Of a stretch of 64,000 nucleotides of DNA, positions 8,037 to 16,789 are shown piece after piece. Under the pieces are notes generated by a model. The model was not told the origin of the DNA, did no database searches, and saw nothing but the letters and a program-made list of their open reading frames with translations. The DNA lies in NCBI GenBank assembly GCA_020725525.1, contig DYEX01000139.1:1-64000 (forward strand), read 5' to 3'. Position 1 is the stretch's first letter; each line of letters starts with the position of its first letter. Source of the DNA: Desulfovirgula sp. (GTDB taxonomy: Bacteria; Bacillota; Desulfotomaculia; Desulfotomaculales; Desulfovirgulaceae). Both the position numbers and the translations under genes were made by a program.

Positions 8037-9062
8037 TCAACCAGCCATAACCTGTTTATTCTGAGCCATCTCGTATGCCACGTCAATAATGTAGTCTTCC
8101 TGACCGCCTACAATCTTGCGGCGCCCCAGTTCCATCAAAATGTCCCGCGGATCCAGGCCAAACTTCTCCGCCGCCCGGTAGGTGTGGAGGAGGAAACTGG
8201 AGTACACGCCGGCATAACCCAGCATGATGGACGCATTATCGATCACCTGCGGGCGGCGCATCATGGGCTCCAGGACAGTGGCGGCATCCATGATCTTATA
8301 GAGATCCACACCTACCTCGCAGCCAACCTTTTTGAGGGCCGCCACCAGCACTTCGGTAGGCGCGTTACCTGCCCCGGCTCCCAGGCCGCGCAGGGTCCCA
8401 TCCACCACCGTGGCCCCGGCTTCCACTGCCGCCAGTGTATTGCCGATGGCCAGTCCCAGGTTGTTATGGGCATGGAAACCCACCGGAACCTTCAGGCAGG
8501 AGCGCACATAGCCGACCTTTTCCTTAACCTCCTGTGGGGTCATGGCCCCGGCCGAGTCCACCACGTAGACCACGTCCGCACCGTAACTTTCCATCAACCT
8601 GGCCTGCTCGGCAATCTTCTCCTTGTCTACGGTGTGGGACATCATCAGAAAGCCTACTACTTCCGTCCCCATCTCTTTGGCCAGGCCCATGTGCTCTTCC
8701 GATATGTCCGCCTCGGTAACGTGGGTGGCTATGCGGAAGACCTTTACCCCGGCTTTCACCGCCATCTGCATGTCCTTACAGGTGCCGATACCGGGCAGTA
8801 CCAGGGCCGCCAGCTTTGCCCGCTTGAGCACTGGAGCAACTGCGCGCAGGTACTCCTCGTCTGTAGCCGCGGCAAAGCCGTACTGGAATGAATAACCGGC
8901 CAGGCCGTCGCCGTGAGAAACTTCGATTACGTCCACGCCGGCCTCATCCAGGGCGGCCGCCACCCTGGCCATCTGTTCCGGGGTGAACTGGTGGGCCATG
9001 GCGTGCATCCCGTCCCGCAAGGTGGTGTCCATAATTCTGATCTCAGGCACAGCTTTCCACAT
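8037..9062 (-). CDS. 4-hydroxy-2-oxovalerate aldolase
   Basis: This enzyme (DmpG/MhpE/BphI family, HMGL-like TIM barrel) splits 4-hydroxy-2-oxovalerate into pyruvate and acetaldehyde. The 341-residue length is typical. The N-terminal motif [12 protein letters not shown] and the divalent-metal HxH in [10 protein letters not shown] (about residue 200) are present. Its start overlaps the end of the acetaldehyde dehydrogenase gene by 20 bases. In the known family the two proteins form a channelling complex, so translational coupling fits. It is the last gene of the hydratase-dehydrogenase-aldolase set. Confidence 0.93.
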   Translation of the reverse strand: MWKAVPEIRIMDTTLRDGMHAMAHQFTPEQMARVAAALDEAGVDVIEVSHGDGLAGYSFQYGFAAATDEEYLRAVAPVLKRAKLAALVLPGIGTCKDMQMAVKAGVKVFRIATHVTEADISEEHMGLAKEMGTEVVGFLMMSHTVDKEKIAEQARLMESYGADVVYVVDSAGAMTPQEVKEKVGYVRSCLKVPVGFHAHNNLGLAIGNTLAAVEAGATVVDGTLRGLGAGAGNAPTEVLVAALKKVGCEVGVDLYKIMDAATVLEPMMRRPQVIDNASIMLGYAGVYSSFLLHTYRAAEKFGLDPRDILMELGRRKIVGGQEDYIIDVAYEMAQNKQVMAG

Positions 9063-9939
9063 CCTTCCGACTGTAAATACCCAGCAGGCGCATGGCCATC
9101 AACTCGCCCACCCGTGCAGCAGCCGAAGTCATAATGTCCAGGTTGCCCGCATAAGTGGGCAGGAAGTCCCCCGCCCCGGTCACTTCGATGATCGTAGTCA
9201 CCTTGTTTCCTTCCACCAGCGGCTCTACCCGGAGCCGGTAACCGGGAACGTACTCCTGAATGCGCCGTACCATGCCGAGCACTGCAGCACGAATTTTATC
9301 CTCATCCGGATGCTCCACCAGAGTGTAGATGGTGTTATGCATCATGATTGGGGGCTCGGCTGGATTAAGGATAATAATGGCCTTGCCCTTTTGAGCCCCG
9401 CCCACCACTTCCAGGGCCCTGGCCGTGGTCTCAGTAAACTCATCGATGTTCTGACGGGTTCCCGGCCCGGCGCTTTTACTTGAAATGGAAGAGACGATCT
9501 CTGCATATTGAACGCCTGCCACCCGGTTAATGGCTGCCACGATGGGCACGGTGGCCTGGCCACCGCAGGTGACCATGTTCACGTTCACGGCGTCCAGATG
9601 CTGATCTATGTTAACCACCGGGACCACGTAAGGACCCACCGCCGCCGGAGTGAGGTCGATGGCAATTTTGCCCGCCTCCCGCAGCAGGGGAGCATGTTTG
9701 AGATGGGGCCTGGCTCCGGTAGCGTCGAAGACAATCTTGATCTCCGGTTCCCGCAGTACTGCGCCGATCCCTTCGTGTGTGGCTTTAATGCCCAGTGATC
9801 TGGCCCGGGCCAGGCCCTCGGATTCCGGGTAAATTCCCACCATCATGGCTACTTCCACGTATTTGCTGCGCAACAGTTTGTACATCAGGTCGGTACCGAT
9901 GTTACCCGGCCCGACGATGGCCGCCTTTATTTTTTCCAA
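9043..9939 (-). CDS. Acetaldehyde dehydrogenase (acetylating)
   Basis: This 298-residue protein matches the DmpF/MhpF/BphJ family, which oxidises acetaldehyde with CoA and NAD to acetyl-CoA. The N-terminal Rossmann segment [16 protein letters not shown] and the catalytic cysteine in [10 protein letters not shown] (about residue 127) are visible. Together with the overlapping aldolase it converts hydroxy-oxovalerate to pyruvate and acetyl-CoA without releasing acetaldehyde. It is not the long AdhE or EutE type of fermentative bacteria, which makes a dedicated catabolic pathway likely. Confidence 0.94.
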   Translation of the reverse strand: MEKIKAAIVGPGNIGTDLMYKLLRSKYVEVAMMVGIYPESEGLARARSLGIKATHEGIGAVLREPEIKIVFDATGARPHLKHAPLLREAGKIAIDLTPAAVGPYVVPVVNIDQHLDAVNVNMVTCGGQATVPIVAAINRVAGVQYAEIVSSISSKSAGPGTRQNIDEFTETTARALEVVGGAQKGKAIIILNPAEPPIMMHNTIYTLVEHPDEDKIRAAVLGMVRRIQEYVPGYRLRVEPLVEGNKVTTIIEVTGAGDFLPTYAGNLDIMTSAAARVGELMAMRLLGIYSRKDVESCA

Positions 9940-9965
9940 AGGAACATCCTCCTCAAAGTTGAAAA

Positions 9966-10748
9966 TTAAGCATCTACAAATCTGGCGGTTACCGTGCCCA
10001 GGCGGTCGAAGGAAGCGCGGATCACCGAGCCGGGACTCACCGCCACTGCCTGGGTAAACGAACCGGAAAGCACCACCATACCCGGCTCCAGGCTCAACCC
10101 GTAACGGGCCACCGCGTTGGCCAGCCAGGCCACCGCCGCCGCCGGGTGGCCAAGGACCGCGGCTCCCGCCCCGGTAGCAAAGACTTCCCCATCCTTTTCC
10201 AGTACCAGCCCGAGCAGGCGCAAGTCCAGCCCTTCCACCGGCATTAACGTCCCACCCAGAATAATGGCCGCCGAGGAAGCATTGTCGGCAATGGTATCCT
10301 GAATTTTTATCTGCCAGTCCCTGATTCTACTGTCAATAATCTCTAATGCAGGCATCACTCCCGCCGTGGCCCGCAATACACCGGCCACGGTAACCCCGGG
10401 TCCGGTTAACCGCTCCCGCAGCACGAAAGCTATTTCTGCTTCTACTTTGGGCTGAATCAGCCTCGACAGGCGTACCGGATCACCCTCGAGCAGCACCATG
10501 GTGTCCAGAATATGACCATAATCCGGCTCATAAACTCCCAGCATCTGCTGCATGGCCCTGCTGGTCAGGCCAATCTTCATCCCCACCACCCTTTGGCCCC
10601 GGGCACATTTGCGTTCTATTACCTTCAATTGAATCTGATAGGCCGTGGGAATATCAATTTCCGGCCAGGCCGCTGTCAGCGGCTCGATGGGCATTCCAGT
10701 TTCTTCAGCCTGCAGTAACCGTTCGGCCCACTCTTCAATTTGCGGCAT
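9966..10748 (-). CDS. 2-oxopent-4-enoate hydratase / 4-oxalocrotonate decarboxylase family
   Basis: This 260-residue member of the fumarylacetoacetate-hydrolase-like MhpD/DmpE/DmpH group adds water to 2-hydroxypenta-2,4-dienoate or decarboxylates 4-oxalocrotonate. Family marks are the central [12 protein letters not shown] stretch, the acidic metal-binding EAEIAFVL and the ALEIIDSRI segment. Sequence alone does not separate hydratase from decarboxylase; followed by the aldolase and dehydrogenase genes, the hydratase role fits. It sits 55 bases after the NadC-like gene and 26 bases before the dehydrogenase, so it is very likely part of the same operon. Confidence 0.88.
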   Translation of the reverse strand: MPQIEEWAERLLQAEETGMPIEPLTAAWPEIDIPTAYQIQLKVIERKCARGQRVVGMKIGLTSRAMQQMLGVYEPDYGHILDTMVLLEGDPVRLSRLIQPKVEAEIAFVLRERLTGPGVTVAGVLRATAGVMPALEIIDSRIRDWQIKIQDTIADNASSAAIILGGTLMPVEGLDLRLLGLVLEKDGEVFATGAGAAVLGHPAAAVAWLANAVARYGLSLEPGMVVLSGSFTQAVAVSPGSVIRASFDRLGTVTARFVDA

Positions 10749-10803
10749 GGTCTCAACCCCATCTATTTGATATTGATGAATAATGTTTTGGGATTACGCA
10801 AAA

Positions 10804-11655
10804 TTAGAAGGACATTATGTCCAGTACCGCACCCTGCGCCGGCCCCAGAACCTCAAAGCGCAGATCAGCCAGTGGCGCATCCAGCACCGAACGCCCAATA
10901 TCTATAATGTCCACATCCAGCTCTGCGATGGCCGGCAGATCCTCCCTGGTAATTCCCCCGGAAAAAGCAAGGCGCACTCCCTGCCGCCATCCACGCCCGC
11001 GCAGGTACCCGGCCACCCGGGTCACATCTTCCACGCAGCCGGTGTCCACCATTAAAACGGCAGCTCCATTGATTACCGCCTGGGCAGCCTCATTGGTAAT
11101 GTCACCCCACTCACCGCGCAGCTGGATGACCTTTTCACCGGGCAGAGCCGCTACCGCCTGCAGGGTGCCGGAGATACCTCCAAACATACGGATATAGTTT
11201 TTATCCAGGTAGATGAAGGGTTCATCGAGGATCCGGGTGGCCACACCGCCCACTGCCGCGGCCCGGCGCAAATTCTGCCGCCAGGGCAAAGGAAGCTTCT
11301 TCCATCCCCCACACACCACCCGGATACGGCCGGGAAGCATCTCACGGAACGAACGGGCGGCGGTGGCCACGCCGGAAGCCTTGCCGATCCAACCCGGCAC
11401 CCGATCTTCGGCCACGGCCAGGGCCATGGCCGGCCCGGTAAGAGTGAGTACCGCCTGACCGGCCGGCACACTCATTCCCTCCCGCACCTGACTGCGTACT
11501 TCCAGCCCCAGAGAACGAGCCTCATCGATGCTTTCGCTCAGACCGGCCACCACCGCCGGCCGGGTAAAAACCACCCCGGCCTGGAAGATACGATTTTCCA
11601 TCCCTTTGAAGATGGAATGACGTATATCACCGGGAGGGAGAATGTGCTTCTCCAT
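10804..11655 (-). CDS. NadC-like (quinolinate phosphoribosyltransferase superfamily) protein of unknown function
   Basis: The 283 residues follow the NadC/ModD fold: an N-terminal sandwich (VREGMSVPAGQAVLTLTGPA), the SGVATAARSF helix, and a barrel with LMVDTG and FSGGI. Comparing with NadC from memory, one lysine (Lys120), the barrel arginine (Arg141) and the lysine in YLDKNYIRMFGG (Lys152) are kept. The usual DTRKTTPG motif reads GGWKKLPL, and the quinolinate-binding His of the GGGHNHR region is lost. This suggests another substrate. The start at 11655 is set by AGGAGG nine bases upstream. It follows the LarA-like gene by 23 bases. True NadC for NAD synthesis is unlikely, because nadA and nadB are absent here. 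Confidence 0.65.
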   Translation of the reverse strand: MEKHILPPGDIRHSIFKGMENRIFQAGVVFTRPAVVAGLSESIDEARSLGLEVRSQVREGMSVPAGQAVLTLTGPAMALAVAEDRVPGWIGKASGVATAARSFREMLPGRIRVVCGGWKKLPLPWRQNLRRAAAVGGVATRILDEPFIYLDKNYIRMFGGISGTLQAVAALPGEKVIQLRGEWGDITNEAAQAVINGAAVLMVDTGCVEDVTRVAGYLRGRGWRQGVRLAFSGGITREDLPAIAELDVDIIDIGRSVLDAPLADLRFEVLGPAQGAVLDIMSF

Positions 11656-11678
11656 TTGAGCCAACCTCCTGCCACTCC

Positions 11679-13121
11679 TTAACAAATCTTAATTCGAGAC
11701 GGATCGATGCCCCTCTGCTTCAACCATTTGGGAAGCAGCTCCCCGTCTACCCGGCGCGAAACGAGAGGTGCTTTCTGCAGCAGGTATTCACCCAGGGAAC
11801 GGCTGACGTTCAAAGCTCCTGAAGCACCGTCAAAGGCGAGGATCTTATCCGTACCCGCAACCTGCTTGGCAAAACGCACTGCCGTGTCCAAATCCTCCGC
11901 CAGCAACGTGTGTTTGGTGTAGCTGAGGTTCTGCGGGTCCCGGTCAAGCAGCTCCGCCTGTTCCCGGCCCACTACAATGGTCGGGATGTGCTCGGTAAAG
12001 AAGGCGCTGGGATACCCACCCCAGGCATAGTTATGGATAACTACTTTAATCGCCGGGTTTACCGGCGGCACCCCTTCGATCAGCGGCCGCCCGTCTTCAC
12101 CGTAGAAGGCCTCCGTATACCAGGTGTACGGCGGCAGCGGATCGTCCAGGTCGAAAAGGTCCCGGTTGGCCCCGGCAAAGTTGGCGAAAATGACCCCCGC
12201 CGCAAATACATACGGCACCGGGCTGGGGAAATCCAGAATGGTGATGGCCTCGTCAATCTCACCCAGCAGGGTCATCATCTTGCCGTAATCCCGGCAGCCC
12301 AAATAAGTAACCCGGTCGTTGAGCGCATAGAGATCGTTGTCCGCGTCCACCCCCACCACCCCGCTGGGCGACATCATCAGAAATACGGCGCAGGCAAATT
12401 TCTCCTGGACAAAGGGAGAATCAAAGATTGCCCTGGCCACAAAGTTGGCCGCCCGTGGGCCCAGGTTCTGGTGATAAGTGGAGCGGGTTTCTATGCGCGC
12501 ATAGGACATGCCGAAGGGTTTTACCGCCCGGTCCACCTGACGGTGGAAGTGCACTTCCCGCACGTCACTGTTGTGGGCGTGGATGATCCACCGGGCATCG
12601 TATATTTTTTTGATGCCGTAAAGAGTGCCGATTTCGGTCTCGATGGCAACCCCTTCATCCACCGGAGCCACGCCGGCGGCCTTGCCTTCATAGTATTCGT
12701 CCAGGCCAAATGCCTTAATGTATTCTTCACTCTCCCGGAAACGCAGCCCCACACCTACCCGCAGGCGTATATCCGTACAGCCCGTGCGTTCCCGCACCAC
12801 GTCCCGGATGGTCCTGAGCATCTCGGCATATGGTGCTCCACCCAGCAAAGTGAAACCGTGGTGTGAACCCAGCACATTTACCGGGTCGCCGGGTTTGATC
12901 ATGCTCAGGTCCACTTTTTCCATCTGCTTCCGGGTGGCTTCCCGGATCACCTCCAGGCCGTTTTCACCCGGGTAAATAACCGGCGCTGCATCAGGGAAAA
13001 GATCCCTCACCAGCACGGAAACCATGTCCGGCAGCTCTGCGGCCCGCTTGCGGACCAGTTCGGGTGCTACCCCGTACTGGGAACGACGCGGCGGCAGGGG
13101 TTTAATCGGTGCGCGCAACAT
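11679..13121 (-). CDS. LarA-like (DUF2088, nickel-pincer-nucleotide superfamily) protein
   Basis: I recognise this 480-residue protein as a divergent LarA-family member. LarA lactate racemase uses a nickel-pincer nucleotide bound through one lysine, with two histidine ligands. In L. plantarum LarA these are His174, Lys184 and His200; here His191, Lys201 and His217 have exactly the same spacings (10 and 16) in a similar context. The preceding region (TDIRLRVGVGLRFRESEEYIKAFG) parallels the LarA segment with His108, but that His is replaced, as is the DHTRP motif. A different hydroxy-acid substrate or reaction is therefore likely. A GGAGGG ribosome binding site precedes the ATG. larB, larC and larE are not in the window. 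Confidence 0.6.
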   Translation of the reverse strand: MLRAPIKPLPPRRSQYGVAPELVRKRAAELPDMVSVLVRDLFPDAAPVIYPGENGLEVIREATRKQMEKVDLSMIKPGDPVNVLGSHHGFTLLGGAPYAEMLRTIRDVVRERTGCTDIRLRVGVGLRFRESEEYIKAFGLDEYYEGKAAGVAPVDEGVAIETEIGTLYGIKKIYDARWIIHAHNSDVREVHFHRQVDRAVKPFGMSYARIETRSTYHQNLGPRAANFVARAIFDSPFVQEKFACAVFLMMSPSGVVGVDADNDLYALNDRVTYLGCRDYGKMMTLLGEIDEAITILDFPSPVPYVFAAGVIFANFAGANRDLFDLDDPLPPYTWYTEAFYGEDGRPLIEGVPPVNPAIKVVIHNYAWGGYPSAFFTEHIPTIVVGREQAELLDRDPQNLSYTKHTLLAEDLDTAVRFAKQVAGTDKILAFDGASGALNVSRSLGEYLLQKAPLVSRRVDGELLPKWLKQRGIDPSRIKIC

Positions 13122-13734
13122 TTATTTCCCTCCTTTCACCGGTTTCTACCAGCGAATCCAGCAGTTTGCGGTCTTCATCGAAGTAAAACCCGCGTTGGGC
13201 ATATTTTTTCTTAACCTCTTCCGGAATATCCCAAACCGTAGGCGTCAAGCCATACCACTGGTAACCTCCGGCAGGCCGCTCCGGTGCAATTCCCGCTGCA
13301 TGCAGCAACCGCAATACCGGCTGGATACACTCCACCTTGCACCCGGTACGTACACCTGTGCGCCGGGAGATCTCTTCCGGAGATTTCGCTCCCTTGAGTA
13401 CCGCCGCCGCCACTTCCCCGGCCCTGGTGGCCGTACAGTAACAGATAATCTGTTTGGGATGCAGGTGCGCCTTCCGGCAGAGATCATTGACGGCAGCCAT
13501 ATCTACCCCCGCCAGGCTCTCCTGTACTACCCGCGACTGTTCAAGGTGGGCCATGGTGATGGCCATTTCCGGACAGCGCTGCTCGCAGTTGGCACAGCCC
13601 AGACAGTTTTCCGGGTCTACCACTGCTTTTTTATTTTCCACCTTAATGGCCAGCACCGGACACACCCGTTCACAGCGCGTGCAGCCCTTACATTTATCCA
13701 CATCTACTACCGCGTATAAGGTTACTGCGCGCAC
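13102..13734 (-). CDS. Ferredoxin with two [4Fe-4S] sites and a BFD-like C-terminal domain
   Basis: This 210-residue protein opens with two cluster motifs, CKGCTRCERVCP and CLGCANCEQRCP. A BFD-like [2Fe-2S] candidate region follows (CYC about 31 residues before GCKVEC), then a tail of about 70 residues I do not recognise. The GTG start at 13734 is chosen because GGGGGG lies six bases before it; the earlier ATG lies inside an operator-like palindrome. It is the first gene of the operon and overlaps the LarA-like gene by 20 bases. It is probably a redox partner or sensor for the pathway; no catalytic domain is visible. Confidence 0.8.
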   Translation of the reverse strand: MRAVTLYAVVDVDKCKGCTRCERVCPVLAIKVENKKAVVDPENCLGCANCEQRCPEMAITMAHLEQSRVVQESLAGVDMAAVNDLCRKAHLHPKQIICYCTATRAGEVAAAVLKGAKSPEEISRRTGVRTGCKVECIQPVLRLLHAAGIAPERPAGGYQWYGLTPTVWDIPEEVKKKYAQRGFYFDEDRKLLDSLVETGERREINVARTD

Positions 13735-13750
13735 GGTCCACCCCCCTTTG

Positions 13751-13765
13751 TTTGATATTATCAAA
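13751..13765. promoter_or_regulatory. Putative IclR operator at the ferredoxin/LarA operon
   Basis: TTTGATATTATCAAA is a perfect 7+1+7 palindrome, 17 bases before the GTG start of the operon and 89 bases from the end of the iclR gene. It has the same pattern as 7752-7766. The neighbouring IclR protein is the obvious candidate to bind both. Confidence 0.55.
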
Positions 13766-13853
13766 TACTATACGTCTGTGTAGAATATAATTCGCCTTCT
13801 TATTCTAAATCCCTGCTAATCATCAAAAAAAAATTCCCTTTTAGAGGATAAAT

Positions 13854-14669
13854 CTAAATTTTGCCGTAACCATTCAGCTCGACACCCGCGCCCAACTGCC
13901 GGGAAATTTCCCCGGCCACCTTCTTAAGGGACCCGGCAATGCGGGACATTTTCTCTTCCGTCATTCGTGACGCCGGTCCGGAAACGCTGATTGCCCCCAC
14001 CGGGTATTGACCATAACCGATAAGGGGTGCCGCTACGCAGCGCAGCCCCTCTTCAATTTCTTCCCGGTCGTAGGACACCCCTTCTTCCCGGATCCGTGCC
14101 AGCTCCGCACTCAATTCTTCCCAGGTGGTGATAGTGTTGGCGGTAAATCTGGGCAGCCCCCGCTTTTTAACAATGGCCCGCACCTTTTCTTCGGGAAGAT
14201 AGGCCAGAATTGCCTTCCCCACACCGGTACAATGGGCAGGCAGCCGGCTTCCGATGCGGGAGACCATGCGGATGGATTGCGGGCTGTCAATTTTGTCCAC
14301 GTAAACCACCTGGCCGTCGTCCATAACCACCAGGTGCACTGTTTCCCCATGTTCATTCACCAGTTGCTGCAAATAAGGAGAGGCAATTTCACGCAGATCA
14401 CAGTGCTCGAGAAAAGCCCCACTCAGGGCTAAAACTCGATAACCCAGCCGGTACCGGCCCGTTTTGATCTCCTGGTGCACATAGTTGTGTTTAACCAGTG
14501 TTTGCAGTAATCCAAAGGCAGTACTTTTATGAAGCCCCAGTTCCCGGCTGAGCTCAGAAAGGGAAGCCGGTCCACGACACAGGTACTCCAGGATCTTGAT
14601 TGCCCTTTCCACTGATTGTATGGTGTTTATTTCCTGCGCGGTTCCGCTTCTGCTCCTGGTTCTTGCCAC
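13854..14669 (-). CDS. IclR-family transcriptional regulator
   Basis: This 271-residue protein has the N-terminal winged helix-turn-helix (residues about 17-80, IKILEYLCRGPASLSELSRE) and the C-terminal IclR effector domain (residues 90-260, with HCTGVGKAIL and GVSYDREEIEEGLRCVAAP). IclR proteins control catabolic operons for small organic acids and aromatics. It lies on the same strand just upstream of the ferredoxin/LarA operon, and two TTTGAYA palindromes nearby are likely targets. The ligand is unknown and is probably a pathway substrate. Confidence 0.93.
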   Translation of the reverse strand: MARTRSRSGTAQEINTIQSVERAIKILEYLCRGPASLSELSRELGLHKSTAFGLLQTLVKHNYVHQEIKTGRYRLGYRVLALSGAFLEHCDLREIASPYLQQLVNEHGETVHLVVMDDGQVVYVDKIDSPQSIRMVSRIGSRLPAHCTGVGKAILAYLPEEKVRAIVKKRGLPRFTANTITTWEELSAELARIREEGVSYDREEIEEGLRCVAAPLIGYGQYPVGAISVSGPASRMTEEKMSRIAGSLKKVAGEISRQLGAGVELNGYGKI

Positions 14670-14799
14670 AGATAACTGCCTCCTTTGCCATTTCTTCTGA
14701 ACTTTTTCTCATTTTATAATGTCGCATCCTGTTCATGCATTAACCTACAAAACCCGCCGCCCGGTTCCCAGAACTCAAGGAGCCGGCCCTTGAATAATT

Positions 14800-16557
14800 T
14801 TAGCCACACTCTATTTGATACCGTTTCAATTTCTTGTACAGGCCGGCCCGGGATATACCCAGCAGTTGGGCCGCCTGCCGCTTGTTGCCTTTGGTCGCCG
14901 CCAGGGCCTCTAAAATGGCTTCCCTTTCCGCCTCTTCCACCAGCCCGGGCAGGCCGCTCTGGCCGGCCTGCCGCCCCCCCGGCCGGCCGGCCTTTTGCAG
15001 GTAGAGGGGCAGGTGTTTTTTCTGGATCACGGTGCCGTCCAGCACATTGTAGGCCCGTTCCAGTACATTTTCCAGTTCCCGCACATTGCCCGGCCAGTGG
15101 TGGTTAAAGAATATCCCCATGACCTCCGGGGAAACCCCGGTTACCCGCTGTCCGAACTGGCGGTTGAAATGCTTAATGAAATGTTCCACCAGGAGTTCTA
15201 AATCATCAAGGCGTTCCCGCAGGGGAGGAATATTTAAGGTGACCACGTTGATGCGGTAGTATAAGTCTTCCCGGAACCTTCCCCTGCCGATCAGTTCTTC
15301 CAGGTTCTGGTTGGTAGCCGCAATGACCCGCACGTCCACCCGGCGGGGCCGGGTATCCCCCAGGCGTTCAATTTCCTTTTCCTGCAAAACCCGTAACAGT
15401 TTGGCCTGCATGGACAGGGGCATATCCCCAATTTCATCTAAAAAAATGGTTCCCCCGTGGGCCAGCTCGAACTTGCCCGGCTGCCCGCCTTTGCGGGCGC
15501 CGGTGAAGGCCCCTTCCACATAACCGAATAACTCCGACTCCAGGAGGTTTTCGGGCACCGCCGCGCAGTTGACCTTGATAAATGGACCCTTGCTGCGCAG
15601 GCCCTCAGTATGCAGGGCGTGGGCAAAAAGTTCCTTGCCGGTGCCGCTCTCCCCCAGGATGAGGACCGTGGAACTGGTCATGGCCACCCGGCGGGCAGTT
15701 GCCTTAACGGCTTCAAATTGTTTGTTGCGGCCGATAATCTGGTCAAAGCTGAACTTGCTGCGGTGAACCCGTTCCAGCTCGCCTTTATAGTAATCCAGCT
15801 CGCTTTTGAGGTGGCGGATCTTTTTGATCAGGGCGTATAACTGTTCCACATCCCGAAAGGCCACCACTCCCAGGGCCCCCACAATTTCCCCGTCCCGGAT
15901 CAGGGGCACCCGGTTGGCGATAACTTCATGGCCGTTGAGGTTGCCCAGATATCCATATTCCGCTTCCCCCGTCTCCATGGCCCGGGGGAAGATGGGCTTG
16001 CTCTCCCCGTACACTTCATAAACGTTTTTACCGATAATTTCTTCGGGGGTTTTGTTAAAGAAGCTGGCAAAATTATGGTTGGCCATGGTAATCACGTAAT
16101 TCCGGTCTATGGCCACGATCCCGTCACTGGACAGATCCAGAATTTGTTCCAGTAAATTTTTCAGCTCCCGGATGCGGGCGTTATCATTTGATAACTCGTC
16201 AATGATATTCTGGATTTCGTTAATATTTTGAAATTCGGATATGGCACCCACTATTTCCCCGTTACGCCAGATGGGAGTGCGGTTGACCAGGTAAACCCCG
16301 TCTTTTAACTGCAGGCGGCGTCCCAGCTGCGGCCGCCCGTCCTTGAGCACCTCCAGCAGTGGCGTGCCCGGGAAAAATTCGTTAATGTGGCGTCCAATCA
16401 GTTCCTCTCTTGGCATTTCCAGGTAGCGGGCGAACTGGGGGCTGCAGTAGATGATCTCCCCGGCCCTGTTTACAGCGACAACATTGCTGGCCAGTGAATC
16501 CAAAATGTCACCAAGCGCCGGCGTCCATGTTTCTGCCGGACTGACTTTCCTGCCCAA
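14800..16557 (-). CDS. Sigma-54-dependent activator with two PAS domains
   Basis: The 585 residues comprise two PAS sensor domains (about 15-120 and 135-245), a coiled linker, the AAA+ activator domain with Walker A GESGTGKE and the sigma-54 contact loop GAFTGA (about residues 300-370), and a Fis-type helix-turn-helix at the end (RQAAQLLGISRAGLYKKLKR). It remodels RNA polymerase with sigma-54 at -24/-12 promoters. Such a promoter lies upstream of the thiolase operon at 21161-21177, so that operon is its likely target. PAS domains suggest a cytoplasmic ligand or redox signal. Tandem terminators separate it from the operon. Confidence 0.95.
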   Translation of the reverse strand: MGRKVSPAETWTPALGDILDSLASNVVAVNRAGEIIYCSPQFARYLEMPREELIGRHINEFFPGTPLLEVLKDGRPQLGRRLQLKDGVYLVNRTPIWRNGEIVGAISEFQNINEIQNIIDELSNDNARIRELKNLLEQILDLSSDGIVAIDRNYVITMANHNFASFFNKTPEEIIGKNVYEVYGESKPIFPRAMETGEAEYGYLGNLNGHEVIANRVPLIRDGEIVGALGVVAFRDVEQLYALIKKIRHLKSELDYYKGELERVHRSKFSFDQIIGRNKQFEAVKATARRVAMTSSTVLILGESGTGKELFAHALHTEGLRSKGPFIKVNCAAVPENLLESELFGYVEGAFTGARKGGQPGKFELAHGGTIFLDEIGDMPLSMQAKLLRVLQEKEIERLGDTRPRRVDVRVIAATNQNLEELIGRGRFREDLYYRINVVTLNIPPLRERLDDLELLVEHFIKHFNRQFGQRVTGVSPEVMGIFFNHHWPGNVRELENVLERAYNVLDGTVIQKKHLPLYLQKAGRPGGRQAGQSGLPGLVEEAEREAILEALAATKGNKRQAAQLLGISRAGLYKKLKRYQIECG

Positions 16558-16660
16558 GCCCGTCCCACCTCACCGGAGGCCTTCTATTTTCGTTTTACAC
16601 CTGATTACTTTTTTCTACACATCCTCATCAGATCCTTCCTTAATTTTAAAAATCAAAAAA

Positions 16661-16682
16661 AGCAAAAGCCGGCGCCGCCGGC
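16661..16682 (-). terminator. Second of two tandem terminators
   Basis: The GCCGGC arms around GCC (16668-16682) form a hairpin followed on the minus strand by TTTTGCTTTTTTTG. With the stronger hairpin before it, it insulates the sigma-54 regulator gene from the CoA-transferase operon. Confidence 0.65.
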
Positions 16683-16723
16683 AAAAAAAGGGCCCGGAGC
16701 CGCTGTTTCTTTTCCCGGGCCCG
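16683..16723 (-). terminator. Rho-independent terminator of the thiolase/CoA-transferase operon
   Basis: GGGCCCGG and CCGGGCCC arms (16690-16697 and 16715-16722) form a perfect stem, followed on the minus strand by seven T. It lies about 70 bases after the CoA-transferase stop. Confidence 0.85.
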
Positions 16724-16789
16724 TCCTTCAAATCAGATCTGTCGGTAAACTTCTTCACCGCGCCGGGCATCCCGCCGGTACCCGGCTGT

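Noticed and set aside
10804-11655. Housekeeping NadC for NAD synthesis
   Set aside because: No nadA or nadB nearby, and key motif residues (DTRKTTPG, GGGHNHR) are altered.
11679-13121. UbiD-type decarboxylase in an aromatic degradation operon
   Set aside because: The length and setting suggested it, but the usual UbiD start and motifs are missing, while the His-Lys-His spacing fits LarA.
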